Positions 1-7,816 of a stretch of DNA of 22,110 nt are shown one piece after another. Source of the stretch: Pseudomonadota bacterium. GTDB lineage: Bacteria > Desulfobacterota > Desulfovibrionia > Desulfovibrionales > Desulfovibrionaceae. The notes under the pieces are model-generated. The model saw only the letters and a program-made list of their open reading frames with translations. It was not told where the DNA came from and made no database searches. Position numbers and translations under genes: made by a program. The stretch lies in the NCBI GenBank assembly GCA_023438245.1, contig JAEXRD010000004.1:1-22110 (forward strand), read 5' to 3'. Numbering within the stretch: the stretch's first letter is position 1; each line of letters begins with the position of its first letter.

Positions 1-342
1 GGGCAGCGCTGCCCGCGCCAGCGAAACCGGCGCCGAGGCTTTTGTCACGGCGCGCGGCGGGCGCCATGGGCATCGGCGCGAAACGGTGTGGTCGGGAGGG
101 CGTCGCCGCCTGGAACCGGCCTGAGGACTCCAAGGGGATGCATCCTCAATACAATCCCATTTTCTACCTTGCGCCACGGGGTCTGGTCAACACCTGCGTT
201 CTTGGGTAGTATTTCAGAGGCGCGGCTGCGCAGTCGGAGGCCCGCCGGGGCGCAATCCAAGACCCGGCGCGCGGGCCATGCGGGAAGGCCAGGACGGGGC
301 CAGGGGCTCCGCCCTGTGCGCCCCAGAACAGCGGACGGGACG
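1..342. other. Non-coding leader with no convincing gene
   Basis: No reliable gene is seen here. The frame of the downstream MBOAT gene stays open to the window edge, but its translation before position 343 is arginine/glycine/proline rich and unlike a membrane protein. A second plus frame is open from the edge to a TGA at 122-124 and could be the tail of an upstream gene, but I do not recognise it. Positions 1-14 form a perfect palindrome (GGGCAGC/GCTGCCC) with no T-run after it. An AT-richer patch at about 148-212 is the likely promoter area. Confidence 0.5.
184..212 (+). promoter_or_regulatory. Possible sigma70 promoter for the MBOAT-SGNH pair
   Basis: TGGTCA at 184-189 and TAGTAT at 207-212 are separated by 17 bases. 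Each matches four of six consensus positions. It lies in the least GC-rich part of the leader, and transcription from here would give a 5' leader of about 120 bases. This is a consensus match by eye only. Confidence 0.25.
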
Positions 343-1899
343 ATGCTTTTCAATTCACTGGAATTTCTCTTTTTCTATCTTCCCGTGGTCTTCTTCGGGT
401 TCTTCCTGGTCGCCGGGGCGCGCGGGGGGGGGGCACGGCTCGCGGCCATCTGGCGGGGGCTGGGGGCGCTCTTCTTCTATGGCTGGTGGGACACCCGCTT
501 TCTGTGGCTTCTGGGCGGCTCCATCGTGTTCAACTACATCCTGGGCCGTGCCCAGGCCAGGAATCCCCGGCGGCCGTTCTGGCTCGTGGCGCTGGCAGTG
601 GGCGGCAACCTGGCGGCGCTGTGCCTGTTCAAATACGCGGGGCTCTTCGTGTCCACGCTTAACCAAGTGGCCGGAACGGGGTTCGCCGTCCCGTCCATCG
701 CCCTGCCGCTGGGCATATCCTTCTACACCTTCACGCAGATCGCCTTCCAGATGGATGTCTACAAGGGGTATGCCGAGGAATACGATTTCAGCCACTACGT
801 GCTTTTCGTGACCTATTTCCCGCATCTCGTGGCTGGCCCCATCCTGCACCACAAGCAGATGATGCCGCAATTCCGGCGCGAGCGGACCTATCGCATCGAC
901 CCGGCCAACGTGGCCGTGGGCCTGTCGCTTTTCACCGCCGGCCTGGCCAAGAAGGTGCTGCTGGCCGATCGCCTGGGAGAGTATTCCGTAGCGCTGTTCT
1001 CCTTCGCCGGGCAGGGCGGGGCGCCCAAGCTGCTGAGCGCCTGGGCCGGGGCGCTGGCGTTCACCTTCCAGATCTATTTCGATTTCTCCGGGTACTCGGA
1101 CATGGCCATCGGCCTGTCCCTGCTGTTCAACATCACGCTGCCCATCAACTTCAACTCCCCGTACCGGGCGGCGAACATCGCCGACTTCTGGAGGCGCTGG
1201 CACATCTCGCTGTCCACCTTCCTGAAGGACTATCTGTACATTCCCCTGGGCGGAAACCGCCTGGGAGTGGCCCGGCGGTACGCCAACCTCATGGTGGTGA
1301 TGCTTCTGGGGGGGCTTTGGCACGGGGCCAGCTGGACGTTTCTGCTATGGGGGGGCTTGCACGGGCTGTATCTGTGCGTGAACCACCTCTGGGGCTGGCT
1401 GAGGGGGCTGCTGACGCGGCGAACGCCCGGCAGGGGCGAGCGCCTGGCCGGGCAGGCGCTGACGTTTCTGGCCGTCGTGGTGGCCTGGGTGCTCTTTCGG
1501 GCCGAGTCCGCGCCCGCCGCGGCGAGGGTGTTGCTCGGCATGAGCGGCCAGGCGGGCGTGTCCCTGCCGCTTTCGGCCCTGCGGCTCTATGAGTGGCTGA
1601 CAGGGGTGACGGCGCCCGCGGGCCTGGTGTTCGGCGGAGCGTTTGCGGACAATCCGGCGCTGGCCGGGCTGGGAGCCGCGCGACTGGCGGGCCTGCTGGG
1701 CGTGTCCGCGGCCGTGGCTTGGCTGCTGCCCAACACGCAGGCGGTGTTCCGCGAGGGACTGCACCTGGGCGGTACGGAGGGGGTTTGGCGGTTGAACTGG
1801 CGGCCCAACTGCGGCTGGGCGGTCGTGCTCGGCCTGACTTTGGCGGCCTGTGTCATGGATATGCAGCATGTCTCGGAATTCCTGTACTTCCAGTTCTGA
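343..1899 (+). CDS. MBOAT-family membrane O-acyltransferase (AlgI-like)
   Basis: This is a 518-residue polytopic membrane protein of the AlgI/DltB class, which moves acyl (usually acetyl) groups across the inner membrane for transfer to a polysaccharide. The start at 343 gives the canonical N-terminus MLFNSLEFLFFYLP, with a GGACGGGA purine stretch just upstream. Family landmarks are FDFSGYSDMAIG (247-257), RRWHISLSTFLKDYLYIPLGG (284-304) and GGLWHGASWT (323-332). His327 in WHGA is the expected catalytic histidine and His287 the second conserved one. Length is typical of AlgI proteins. The next gene overlaps its 3' end and encodes an SGNH-type partner, as in other MBOAT/SGNH acetylation systems. 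The acceptor is not shown; the neighbouring nonulosonate glycan is the natural guess. A run of ten G at codons 28-31 could make the reading frame unstable. Confidence 0.93.
   Translation: MLFNSLEFLFFYLPVVFFGFFLVAGARGGGARLAAIWRGLGALFFYGWWDTRFLWLLGGSIVFNYILGRAQARNPRRPFWLVALAVGGNLAALCLFKYAGLFVSTLNQVAGTGFAVPSIALPLGISFYTFTQIAFQMDVYKGYAEEYDFSHYVLFVTYFPHLVAGPILHHKQMMPQFRRERTYRIDPANVAVGLSLFTAGLAKKVLLADRLGEYSVALFSFAGQGGAPKLLSAWAGALAFTFQIYFDFSGYSDMAIGLSLLFNITLPINFNSPYRAANIADFWRRWHISLSTFLKDYLYIPLGGNRLGVARRYANLMVVMLLGGLWHGASWTFLLWGGLHGLYLCVNHLWGWLRGLLTRRTPGRGERLAGQALTFLAVVVAWVLFRAESAPAAARVLLGMSGQAGVSLPLSALRLYEWLTGVTAPAGLVFGGAFADNPALAGLGAARLAGLLGVSAAVAWLLPNTQAVFREGLHLGGTEGVWRLNWRPNCGWAVVLGLTLAACVMDMQHVSEFLYFQF
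424..433 (+). repeat. G10 homopolymer inside the MBOAT gene
   Basis: Ten consecutive G residues encode Gly28-Gly30 and the first base of Ala31. Gain or loss of one base would shift the frame before most of the transmembrane region. Tracts like this in surface-modification genes are classic slipped-strand sites, but switching here is inferred. Confidence 0.75.
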
Positions 1900-3013
1900 T
1901 CCGGGCCGCTACGTGCGGCTCATGCTCGGCATGGCCTGCGGCGTCCTGCTGCTGGTCCTGGCCGTGAACATCCTTGTGGACCCCAACTGGTTCTTTGAGA
2001 TCAACAACGCCCTGAACACGCGCAAATGCGCTTTCGACGAGCGGGTGCAGAAGACCAACAGGCTGCTGCACTCCCGCAGGGACTACGATGCGCTGCTTCT
2101 CGGCAGTTCCCGCTCGGCCTTCATTGTAAGCGGACAATTCTCGGGACTGAAGCTCTACAACTACTCCCTGAGCAGCGTGTATCCCGAGGAATACGAGGAC
2201 CTAGTAGAGGCGGCCATGCTGCGCCATCCGGTGCGCACGGTGTTCATCGGGCTGGATTTCTTCGGCACGGCGCGCAACCGTTTCTCCTTCGCCGTGCAGC
2301 GGCCCCTGCCCGAATACGTGGAGGGCGCCGTGAAGCCCATGCGCGTGCTGGGCGCCCTGCTCAGCGCCGACAGCCTGCGCCACGCCTTGCTCGACATGCG
2401 CATGTCCCTGGGCGGGGTCAGCCTGCCCGGGGCCTACGATCAGAACTACGAGCGGGTGGTGAGCCCGGGCGACAGCCCGCCGTCGGACGAAACGATCTAC
2501 CGGCAGCTGCTGCTTTTCCACACGCAGTGCTACGGCGAGGCCTACCGCTGGAACGGGGACCTGCCGGAGATTCTGCGCCGCCTGCGCGAGCGCTGGCCCG
2601 AGGTGCGCTTCGTGGTCTTCACCACGCCGGTTTCCGCACCCATGTTCAGCCTGCTGGTGCATGACGGGCGGCTGCCCGACTACGAGCGGCTCATCCGGCT
2701 GGCCGTGCAGGTGTTCGGAACGGTGCACGACTTCATGGGCCTGAACTCCATCACCCGCGACTTGGCCAACTATTCCGACGCGCACCACTTCCAGCCCCAC
2801 GTCGGGGCCATGATCGGCGCGCGGATTACCGGTTCGGCTGGCGGGGCCCCGGCGGACTTCGGCGTTGAGGTGGGGCCGGGCAATCTGGAGGAGCACCTCG
2901 CCGACCTGCGCAGGCAGGCCGGGCATGCGGACCCTGACCCCCTGGCCCGCTACCGGGCCTTGGCCGGGGCTGGGGCCGAGGCTCCGCGGGACGAGGCCGC
3001 CGTGGCCCGCTAA
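1868..3013 (+). CDS. Membrane-anchored SGNH-type protein, MBOAT partner
   Basis: This is a 381-residue protein with an N-terminal membrane anchor (about residues 18-37) and a periplasmic domain. LLLGSSRSAF (76-85) resembles block I of SGNH hydrolase-like proteins (GSS in place of GDS), IGLDFFG (127-133) follows a beta strand, and SDAHHF near residue 303 supplies the DxxH-type Asp304/His307 pair. Such proteins (DltD, AlgJ/AlgX and relatives) work with MBOAT proteins to acylate polymers. The start at 1868 overlaps the MBOAT gene by 32 bases and has no strong ribosome-binding site. An alternative Met at 1922 would start directly at the membrane helix. The C-terminal 60 residues are low-complexity and rich in Ala, Gly, Arg and Asp. 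The stop codon overlaps that of the convergent gene. Confidence 0.8.
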   Translation: MSRNSCTSSSDPGRYVRLMLGMACGVLLLVLAVNILVDPNWFFEINNALNTRKCAFDERVQKTNRLLHSRRDYDALLLGSSRSAFIVSGQFSGLKLYNYSLSSVYPEEYEDLVEAAMLRHPVRTVFIGLDFFGTARNRFSFAVQRPLPEYVEGAVKPMRVLGALLSADSLRHALLDMRMSLGGVSLPGAYDQNYERVVSPGDSPPSDETIYRQLLLFHTQCYGEAYRWNGDLPEILRRLRERWPEVRFVVFTTPVSAPMFSLLVHDGRLPDYERLIRLAVQVFGTVHDFMGLNSITRDLANYSDAHHFQPHVGAMIGARITGSAGGAPADFGVEVGPGNLEEHLADLRRQAGHADPDPLARYRALAGAGAEAPRDEAAVAR

Positions 3014-3018
3014 CGGGC
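3005..3018. other. Small hairpin over overlapping convergent stop codons
   Basis: GCCCG (3005-3009) pairs with CGGGC (3014-3018) around the loop CTAA, which contains the TAA of the plus gene and the TAG of the minus gene. There is no T-run on either side, so it is at best a weak structure and not a convincing intrinsic terminator. Confidence 0.3.
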
Positions 3019-4221
3019 GGGTCTGCCCTGAACGTCCACAAGCCAGGCGTGGATTTGCCGGGCCACAAATTCGTATCCCGCCGGCGAATAGTGGCTGCCC
3101 AGCATGCCGAAGGGAAAGAACCGCGCAGGGTCCTTGTCCGCCGACAAGACGGGGCGCAGGTCGAGGTAGGTGACGCCGGTCTGGGCGAAGGCGCGCAACG
3201 CGATGGCGTATTGCTCATTGTTGTTGCCCTGGCCCACGAGTTCGGCGCCGCCGGGCAGGTAGACCACCAGGAGTCGCCCCCCCCTGGCCTCGACGCGGCG
3301 CTTGGCTTCGGCCAGAGCCCTCACGAGCGTTGGCGCGGCCTTTTCGTACCTCCCGGGGTCCGGCCTGTGGACCGCGAGGCCGAGCCTGCCGCGCAGGGGG
3401 CGCAGCATCGCAGCGTCGAGAAAGAGCCTCCCGATGGCGAGGGGCTTTTCGTAGTTGGCCGACCTGCTGCGCAGGCTCTCCTCTTCCTTGACCCGAAGCG
3501 CGGCGTCGATCTGGGGTTGCAGCTCCGCCAGGCCCTGCCGGAACGTGGGATCCTCCAGATAGCGCAGGAGAAGCGGCGTCCCCTGCTCGATGAGCATGTC
3601 ATCCAGGTCGTTGCCATAGTATAGCCAGACGCACAGGCGCGGATTCTCGGCCAGGACGTACTCGGTGAGGATGGCCAGGTTGAGAAGCGGCCCATTGCCG
3701 CCATGCCCGTAGTTGACGCAGGGCAGGCCCAGGCGGCCAAGCACCGAGGCGATGTTCTCAGGGCTGTCCACCCCGATGCCGAAGGTGAAGGAGTCGCCGA
3801 GCAGAGCGATGTCCACCGCGCCACGCCCGTGGACGCCCCGGGGATTGTTGAAGCCCAGTTCGTCGGTTTCATAAAGGGGATAGTGCCCCCCCTCGTTGGA
3901 ATAGAGGCAGGTGGCGTTGGCAATGCCGGAGAGCGGCAGAATCCGCCTGCCGCCCACATCCAGTCCGGCCAAGTAGCCCCTGGGGTGGACCAGGGGGACC
4001 ACGTCGCGGCCTTCTGCGCGCATGGCCAGGATGGCTTCGCCCGGGCGCCGGCCGTCAAACGGCAGGTCCTGCCGCTTGGCCGCGGCTTGGCGTTGGCGCA
4101 GATCCAGCTCCTTGGGTGTCGGCTGCAGCTCCGTGTACAGGCCCAGGGCAAGGTTGCCGAGCAGCACGGCGAAGATGCACGACAGGGCGAGCACCAGGGC
4201 GTTCATGCGTGCGTTGTTCAT
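3010..4221 (-). CDS. Membrane-anchored SGNH/GDSL-family protein
   Basis: This is a 403-residue protein with an N-terminal signal anchor (residues about 7-29) followed by an SGNH domain. LLGDSFTFGIG (140-150) carries the nucleophile Ser144, YGHGGNGP (171-178) is the glycine block, YYGNDLDDM (201-209) supplies Asn204, and GSHYSPAGY (375-383) supplies His377. The residue at the classical Asp position three before the histidine is Leu374, so the triad may be a Ser-His dyad. The start at 4221 was chosen because GGGAGG lies about 8 bases upstream and the membrane helix begins right after it; upstream in-frame Met codons lie inside the previous gene. It is the last gene of the minus-strand cluster. 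Its likely role is acyl transfer to, or removal from, the surface glycan. The substrate is unknown. Confidence 0.85.
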   Translation of the reverse strand: MNNARMNALVLALSCIFAVLLGNLALGLYTELQPTPKELDLRQRQAAAKRQDLPFDGRRPGEAILAMRAEGRDVVPLVHPRGYLAGLDVGGRRILPLSGIANATCLYSNEGGHYPLYETDELGFNNPRGVHGRGAVDIALLGDSFTFGIGVDSPENIASVLGRLGLPCVNYGHGGNGPLLNLAILTEYVLAENPRLCVWLYYGNDLDDMLIEQGTPLLLRYLEDPTFRQGLAELQPQIDAALRVKEEESLRSRSANYEKPLAIGRLFLDAAMLRPLRGRLGLAVHRPDPGRYEKAAPTLVRALAEAKRRVEARGGRLLVVYLPGGAELVGQGNNNEQYAIALRAFAQTGVTYLDLRPVLSADKDPARFFPFGMLGSHYSPAGYEFVARQIHAWLVDVQGRPAR

Positions 4222-4277
4222 GTCCGGCCCTCCCACTTCGGCGGCACGGTTCCCACTGTTCCTGCGCAGAGGCGGCA

Positions 4278-6275
4278 TTACTGCCGGAACACCCGGCGCG
4301 CCACCTTCAGCAGATCCAGCGCCCGCGTGCCCAGCACCCGGAACAGCCCCCGGAACACCCGCGCGGTCAGGCTGGCCTCGCGCCACAGCTGCTTCACGAG
4401 TTCCGGCCCCGCAAGGGTGAGCACCGTCGGCTCCGGCAGTCCAGCGGCCCTGGCCTTCGAGAGCAGCGCGCCGATGTCCTGGAAGGGGTCCAGCACCAGC
4501 AGGCAGTCCGGCTTCAGTCCGGCCAGCCCCTCCGTTTCCACAACGGGGTAGGTGAGATAGGTCTCGAACTCCGTCGGCTCGAAGCTGAGCACCCCCACGA
4601 CCTTGGAGAAATCAAGTCCCGGCAGGCCCAGGCGCAGGGTGAAATCGAGGTCGTTGTTGGTGCCGCAGAGCACGATCCGGTCGTGCGTGGCGAGCTTTTC
4701 CGCCAGCTGGCGGGAATGGGCGAGCTGATGCTCAAGGCCGCGCGCGCGGGAGACGTCCCAGGCGATGGGCCTGCGGCAGCCGGAACAGATCAGGGTCCTG
4801 TTCAGGCCGATGCTCAGGAACCCCAGGTAGGACCGCCCGAACAGGGTGAACCTGTGGCGCAGCGTTGCTCCGCAGTGGCGGCACTGTCCCTCAAGCCGGC
4901 AGTGGCTCCAGCGCGCGCCGCTGTCCACGGTCCGCGTCAGGTTCTCCACCGCGTTGGTGGCGAACAGGTGGGCGTTGAAGCGCCGCACCTCGCGCCCGGC
5001 CACGGAGATGAACTCGGGCGTGGGCATGGCCGTGAGGTTGATGAACCCGCGCATGACGTCGGGCCTGAAGAGTTCGCCGGAGATGGCGTCGAGCTGCGCG
5101 ATCTCGTCGGTGATGAGTCCGCGCAGGATGGCCTGGCGGTACACCTCGGTGCCCTGGTACACGAAGAGCAGGGCCTCGCCGGAGTTGATGTCCTCCTCGA
5201 TGAGCAGGTCGATGGTGGCCTTGATGTCCTGCTCCGTCTCGTCCTGGTAGCCCACGATGTAGGTGCCGCTTGCGGGCAGCCCGGCCTCGCGGCAGTTGCG
5301 GAAGAAGGTGCGGATCTGGTCGGGATGGATTTTCTTGTTCATCAGCCGCAGGACCTTGTCGGACCCGGACTCGATGCCCGCAGTCACGGCGATGCATCCG
5401 GCCTGCTTCATCATGCGCAGGGTCTCCACGTCGAGCCTGGCGTCGATGCGCACCTGCACGAACCAGGGTTTCGAGCAGCCGGACTCGCGGTAGGCCGCGC
5501 AGAACTCGCGCACCTCCCTGGCCGTGGGGTAGAACATCTCGTTGAGGAAGCACACGGTGTCGAAATCGTAGTTCTCGCTCAAGTGGCGGATCTCGCCGAT
5601 GACGTCCTCGATGGGCCGCTTGCGGAAGCCGCCGATGGTGGGCGAGCAGAAACCGCATTTGCCGATGCACCCCCGGCCCGAAAGCACCGGCATGAAGCGC
5701 AGGTCGCTGCCGATGAAGCTGAAGCTGGAACGCTCCACGTAGAAACGCCAGTCGAAATGGCGCCAGGCCGGGTAGGCCTTGTGCACGGCCATGTCCAGCC
5801 GCACGGGGGCGTTGCGGACCACCCTGCCGCCGGGTTCGCGGTAGGCGACGCCGGGCATGCCTTCGAAAGTGGCGGCTCCGTCGGCGAGCTTGCGCAGGAA
5901 TCCCGGAAAGCTCATCTCCGCCTCGCCGATGATGGCGTGGTCGGCCCCGATGGAGTCGAACAGCAGCGCGTCGTCGGCGTCCTTGGTGATGTTGCCCCCC
6001 AGCACGACGCTCGTGCCCGGGGCCAGCTCGTGGACAAGCCCGGCCAGCCTGCGGAAAAAGCGGTGGAACCCGATGATGCCGCCCGAGGCCACGGCTAGAT
6101 AGCGCCCGGGCTTCAGCCGCTGGCGCAGCGTCGCCTCCCAATGCGCATCGCAGGTGAGGTCCAGGAACTCGAAGGGGATGCCCTCCTGCTCCAGGCAGGC
6201 CAGAACGTAGGCCATGCCCACGGGCCATTCGGGCCAGCCGGGGCAGTGCGGCGTGACGAGCAGAACGGGCTTCAT
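4278..6275 (-). CDS. B12-binding-domain radical SAM protein with C-terminal zinc ribbon
   Basis: This is a 665-residue protein with three parts. Residues 1-160 are a cobalamin-binding-type Rossmann domain (VLGGNITKDA at 91-100, GADHAIIGEAE at 110-120). Residues about 190-420 are a radical SAM core with the cluster motif GCIGKCGFC (Cys203, Cys207, Cys210). From about 455 there is an extra region with CRHC (465-468) and CSGC (497-500), a likely zinc ribbon. Then comes a second Rossmann-like segment beginning RIVLCGTNNDLDF (533-545), of the kind seen in sugar-modifying accessory domains. B12-dependent radical SAM enzymes often methylate unactivated carbons or rearrange sugars. The reaction here is unknown. 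It overlaps the capsule-synthase-like gene by four bases, so it belongs to the glycan operon. Confidence 0.88.
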   Translation of the reverse strand: MKPVLLVTPHCPGWPEWPVGMAYVLACLEQEGIPFEFLDLTCDAHWEATLRQRLKPGRYLAVASGGIIGFHRFFRRLAGLVHELAPGTSVVLGGNITKDADDALLFDSIGADHAIIGEAEMSFPGFLRKLADGAATFEGMPGVAYREPGGRVVRNAPVRLDMAVHKAYPAWRHFDWRFYVERSSFSFIGSDLRFMPVLSGRGCIGKCGFCSPTIGGFRKRPIEDVIGEIRHLSENYDFDTVCFLNEMFYPTAREVREFCAAYRESGCSKPWFVQVRIDARLDVETLRMMKQAGCIAVTAGIESGSDKVLRLMNKKIHPDQIRTFFRNCREAGLPASGTYIVGYQDETEQDIKATIDLLIEEDINSGEALLFVYQGTEVYRQAILRGLITDEIAQLDAISGELFRPDVMRGFINLTAMPTPEFISVAGREVRRFNAHLFATNAVENLTRTVDSGARWSHCRLEGQCRHCGATLRHRFTLFGRSYLGFLSIGLNRTLICSGCRRPIAWDVSRARGLEHQLAHSRQLAEKLATHDRIVLCGTNNDLDFTLRLGLPGLDFSKVVGVLSFEPTEFETYLTYPVVETEGLAGLKPDCLLVLDPFQDIGALLSKARAAGLPEPTVLTLAGPELVKQLWREASLTARVFRGLFRVLGTRALDLLKVARRVFRQ

Positions 6276-7783
6276 GTGCCTACTCCTGCGCCGGGCACCG
6301 GTCCTGCCGGATTCTGGGCGTACCGGAGGATCTCCCGCACGATCTCCGCCTGCTTGTTCCCCGCGATTTGTTCGCCACCCATGTCCCCCATGCCGATCGG
6401 AGTGCCGAGTTCAAGGGAGCAGAGGAAGCAGCCGCGCATGGCGTTGCGGCGCTCGCTCGGGTCGGGGCGGAAAGATTCGATGTAGCCGCGGACTCGGGCG
6501 GCAAAGTCCTCGCCGTACATGCTCATGTGCAGCACACCCGGCAGGAAATTGTAAAAGACATTGCCCAGAACCACCACGGGCCTGTTCATAAGATAGGCCT
6601 CCCACCCGGCGGTGCCGGTGACGGTGACCACCGCGGCGCACTTGGACATGAGTTCAAAGGTGTTGATGCTGTAGTGCAGCAACCGGACGTTGTGGATGGC
6701 CTTGAGCCGCGAGTAGAAGCCCAGCGGTCTTTGGCCGACCATGGAAGGGTTTTCCTTCACATACAGGCAGTAGTCCGAGGGTATGCGCCGGGCCAGTTCC
6801 ATGACGAAGGGCTCGTGCAACGAGTAGTCCTGGCCATAGAACATGTCGACGCATTCCGGCGACAAGTGCAGGGGCAGGTAGAGGAACTTCTCTCCGCTTG
6901 GCAGGGACTTGGTCAGGAAGTCGGTATATTCCAGGATCCCCATGCGCAGAGCCTTCAACGGCCAGTGGGCGAGCACCCGCGAGGTGGGAGCAAGCTCGCC
7001 GGAGGTGCGATCATAGGCGCAGGCCCTGTACAGCCGGGAATTCTCCGCCAGACTCCGCGTGCCGGAAAGCAGCGCTTTGGCCAGCGATCCCAGGAAGCTG
7101 CGCGAGGTGAGCGATACGTAGCTGGGCAGGGTGGGGCGGTGCAGGAACTCTTCGTAGTGCCGATCCGCCGCCTCCAGGATTTCCTGGGGAAAGCCTCCGG
7201 TCCCCTTGTCGTGCAGGTCCCGGAACAGGCCCTCCAGCCCGACGTACTGGCCCTTGCTGTCCTGGCCCGCAAGGCGGGTGCCGCACTGCCGAACATGCAC
7301 CACCTCAAGCACGGGGATGTCCCGCGAGAGCGCATACTCGGCCAGCACGTTCCTCAGGTAGTCCTCGCGCCCGGTGAGGACGGCCGAGATATCGTTTTCC
7401 TCGAAGATCCGCTTGGCCAGCAGCATTTGGCAGACCTGGAGTTCCCGGGCGGTGCGGTAATCCGCCACGTTGCGGAAGTTCCTGTCGCTTGAGACGGTGA
7501 GGCCGTTGCGCCTCACATTGAGGTGCTCCTCCAGCGACTTCTGCAATTCGTTGAGCTCTTCCATGCCCATTTTCTTGAGCTTCGGTGCAACCTCCTCGTA
7601 GAAGCGCGGCATGGAGTAGGTCGGGCCGATCTCCTGGAATTCTTCGGGCCGCACATCGACCCTGCTTTCCAGGTGTCCGTGCAGGAATATCGTTATGATG
7701 GGTTGCTCGAACGCCTTGCGGAATGCATAAAGCAGCGCGCGCATGCGGTAGTGGGGTATGATGATGAGAACGCTCTTGCCCAT
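6272..7783 (-). CDS. Capsule polysaccharide synthase-family protein (KpsC/KpsS-like)
   Basis: This is a 503-residue soluble protein. The C-terminal half matches the capsule-synthesis family by pattern: FLYLPLHLSPE (300-310), LYVKENPSM (340-348), the SINTFELMSKC segment (372-382) and VTVTGTAGWEA (386-396), followed by RPVVVLGNVFY (401-411). The N-terminal half has a nucleotide-binding-like opening (SVLIIIPHYRMRALL) and a charged helical region at about 60-130. Well-studied members, KpsC and KpsS, transfer Kdo from CMP-Kdo. Lying a few genes downstream of a CMP-nonulosonate synthetase, it is a plausible transferase for that sugar, but this is inference. A GAGGACATCAG ribosome-binding region precedes the ATG. 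The stop overlaps the radical SAM start as ATGA. Confidence 0.82.
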   Translation of the reverse strand: MGKSVLIIIPHYRMRALLYAFRKAFEQPIITIFLHGHLESRVDVRPEEFQEIGPTYSMPRFYEEVAPKLKKMGMEELNELQKSLEEHLNVRRNGLTVSSDRNFRNVADYRTARELQVCQMLLAKRIFEENDISAVLTGREDYLRNVLAEYALSRDIPVLEVVHVRQCGTRLAGQDSKGQYVGLEGLFRDLHDKGTGGFPQEILEAADRHYEEFLHRPTLPSYVSLTSRSFLGSLAKALLSGTRSLAENSRLYRACAYDRTSGELAPTSRVLAHWPLKALRMGILEYTDFLTKSLPSGEKFLYLPLHLSPECVDMFYGQDYSLHEPFVMELARRIPSDYCLYVKENPSMVGQRPLGFYSRLKAIHNVRLLHYSINTFELMSKCAAVVTVTGTAGWEAYLMNRPVVVLGNVFYNFLPGVLHMSMYGEDFAARVRGYIESFRPDPSERRNAMRGCFLCSLELGTPIGMGDMGGEQIAGNKQAEIVREILRYAQNPAGPVPGAGVGT

Positions 7784-7816
7784 CTGATGTCCTCTGCGGG
7801 ATGGCTTGCTTCCGGG

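Noticed and set aside
1..14. GGGCAGCGCTGCCC palindrome as a terminator
   Set aside because: It is a perfect palindrome but lies at the window edge with no T-run and no gene visible before it.
45..353. Minus-strand open frame across the leader
   Set aside because: Its composition is arginine/proline rich with no family pattern, and it overlaps the promoter and start of the MBOAT gene.
4116..6098. Very long plus-strand open frame opposite the radical SAM gene
   Set aside because: The translation is rich in Gln, His, Gly and Arg with no domain. It is antisense to a well-supported gene and arises from GC-rich codon bias.
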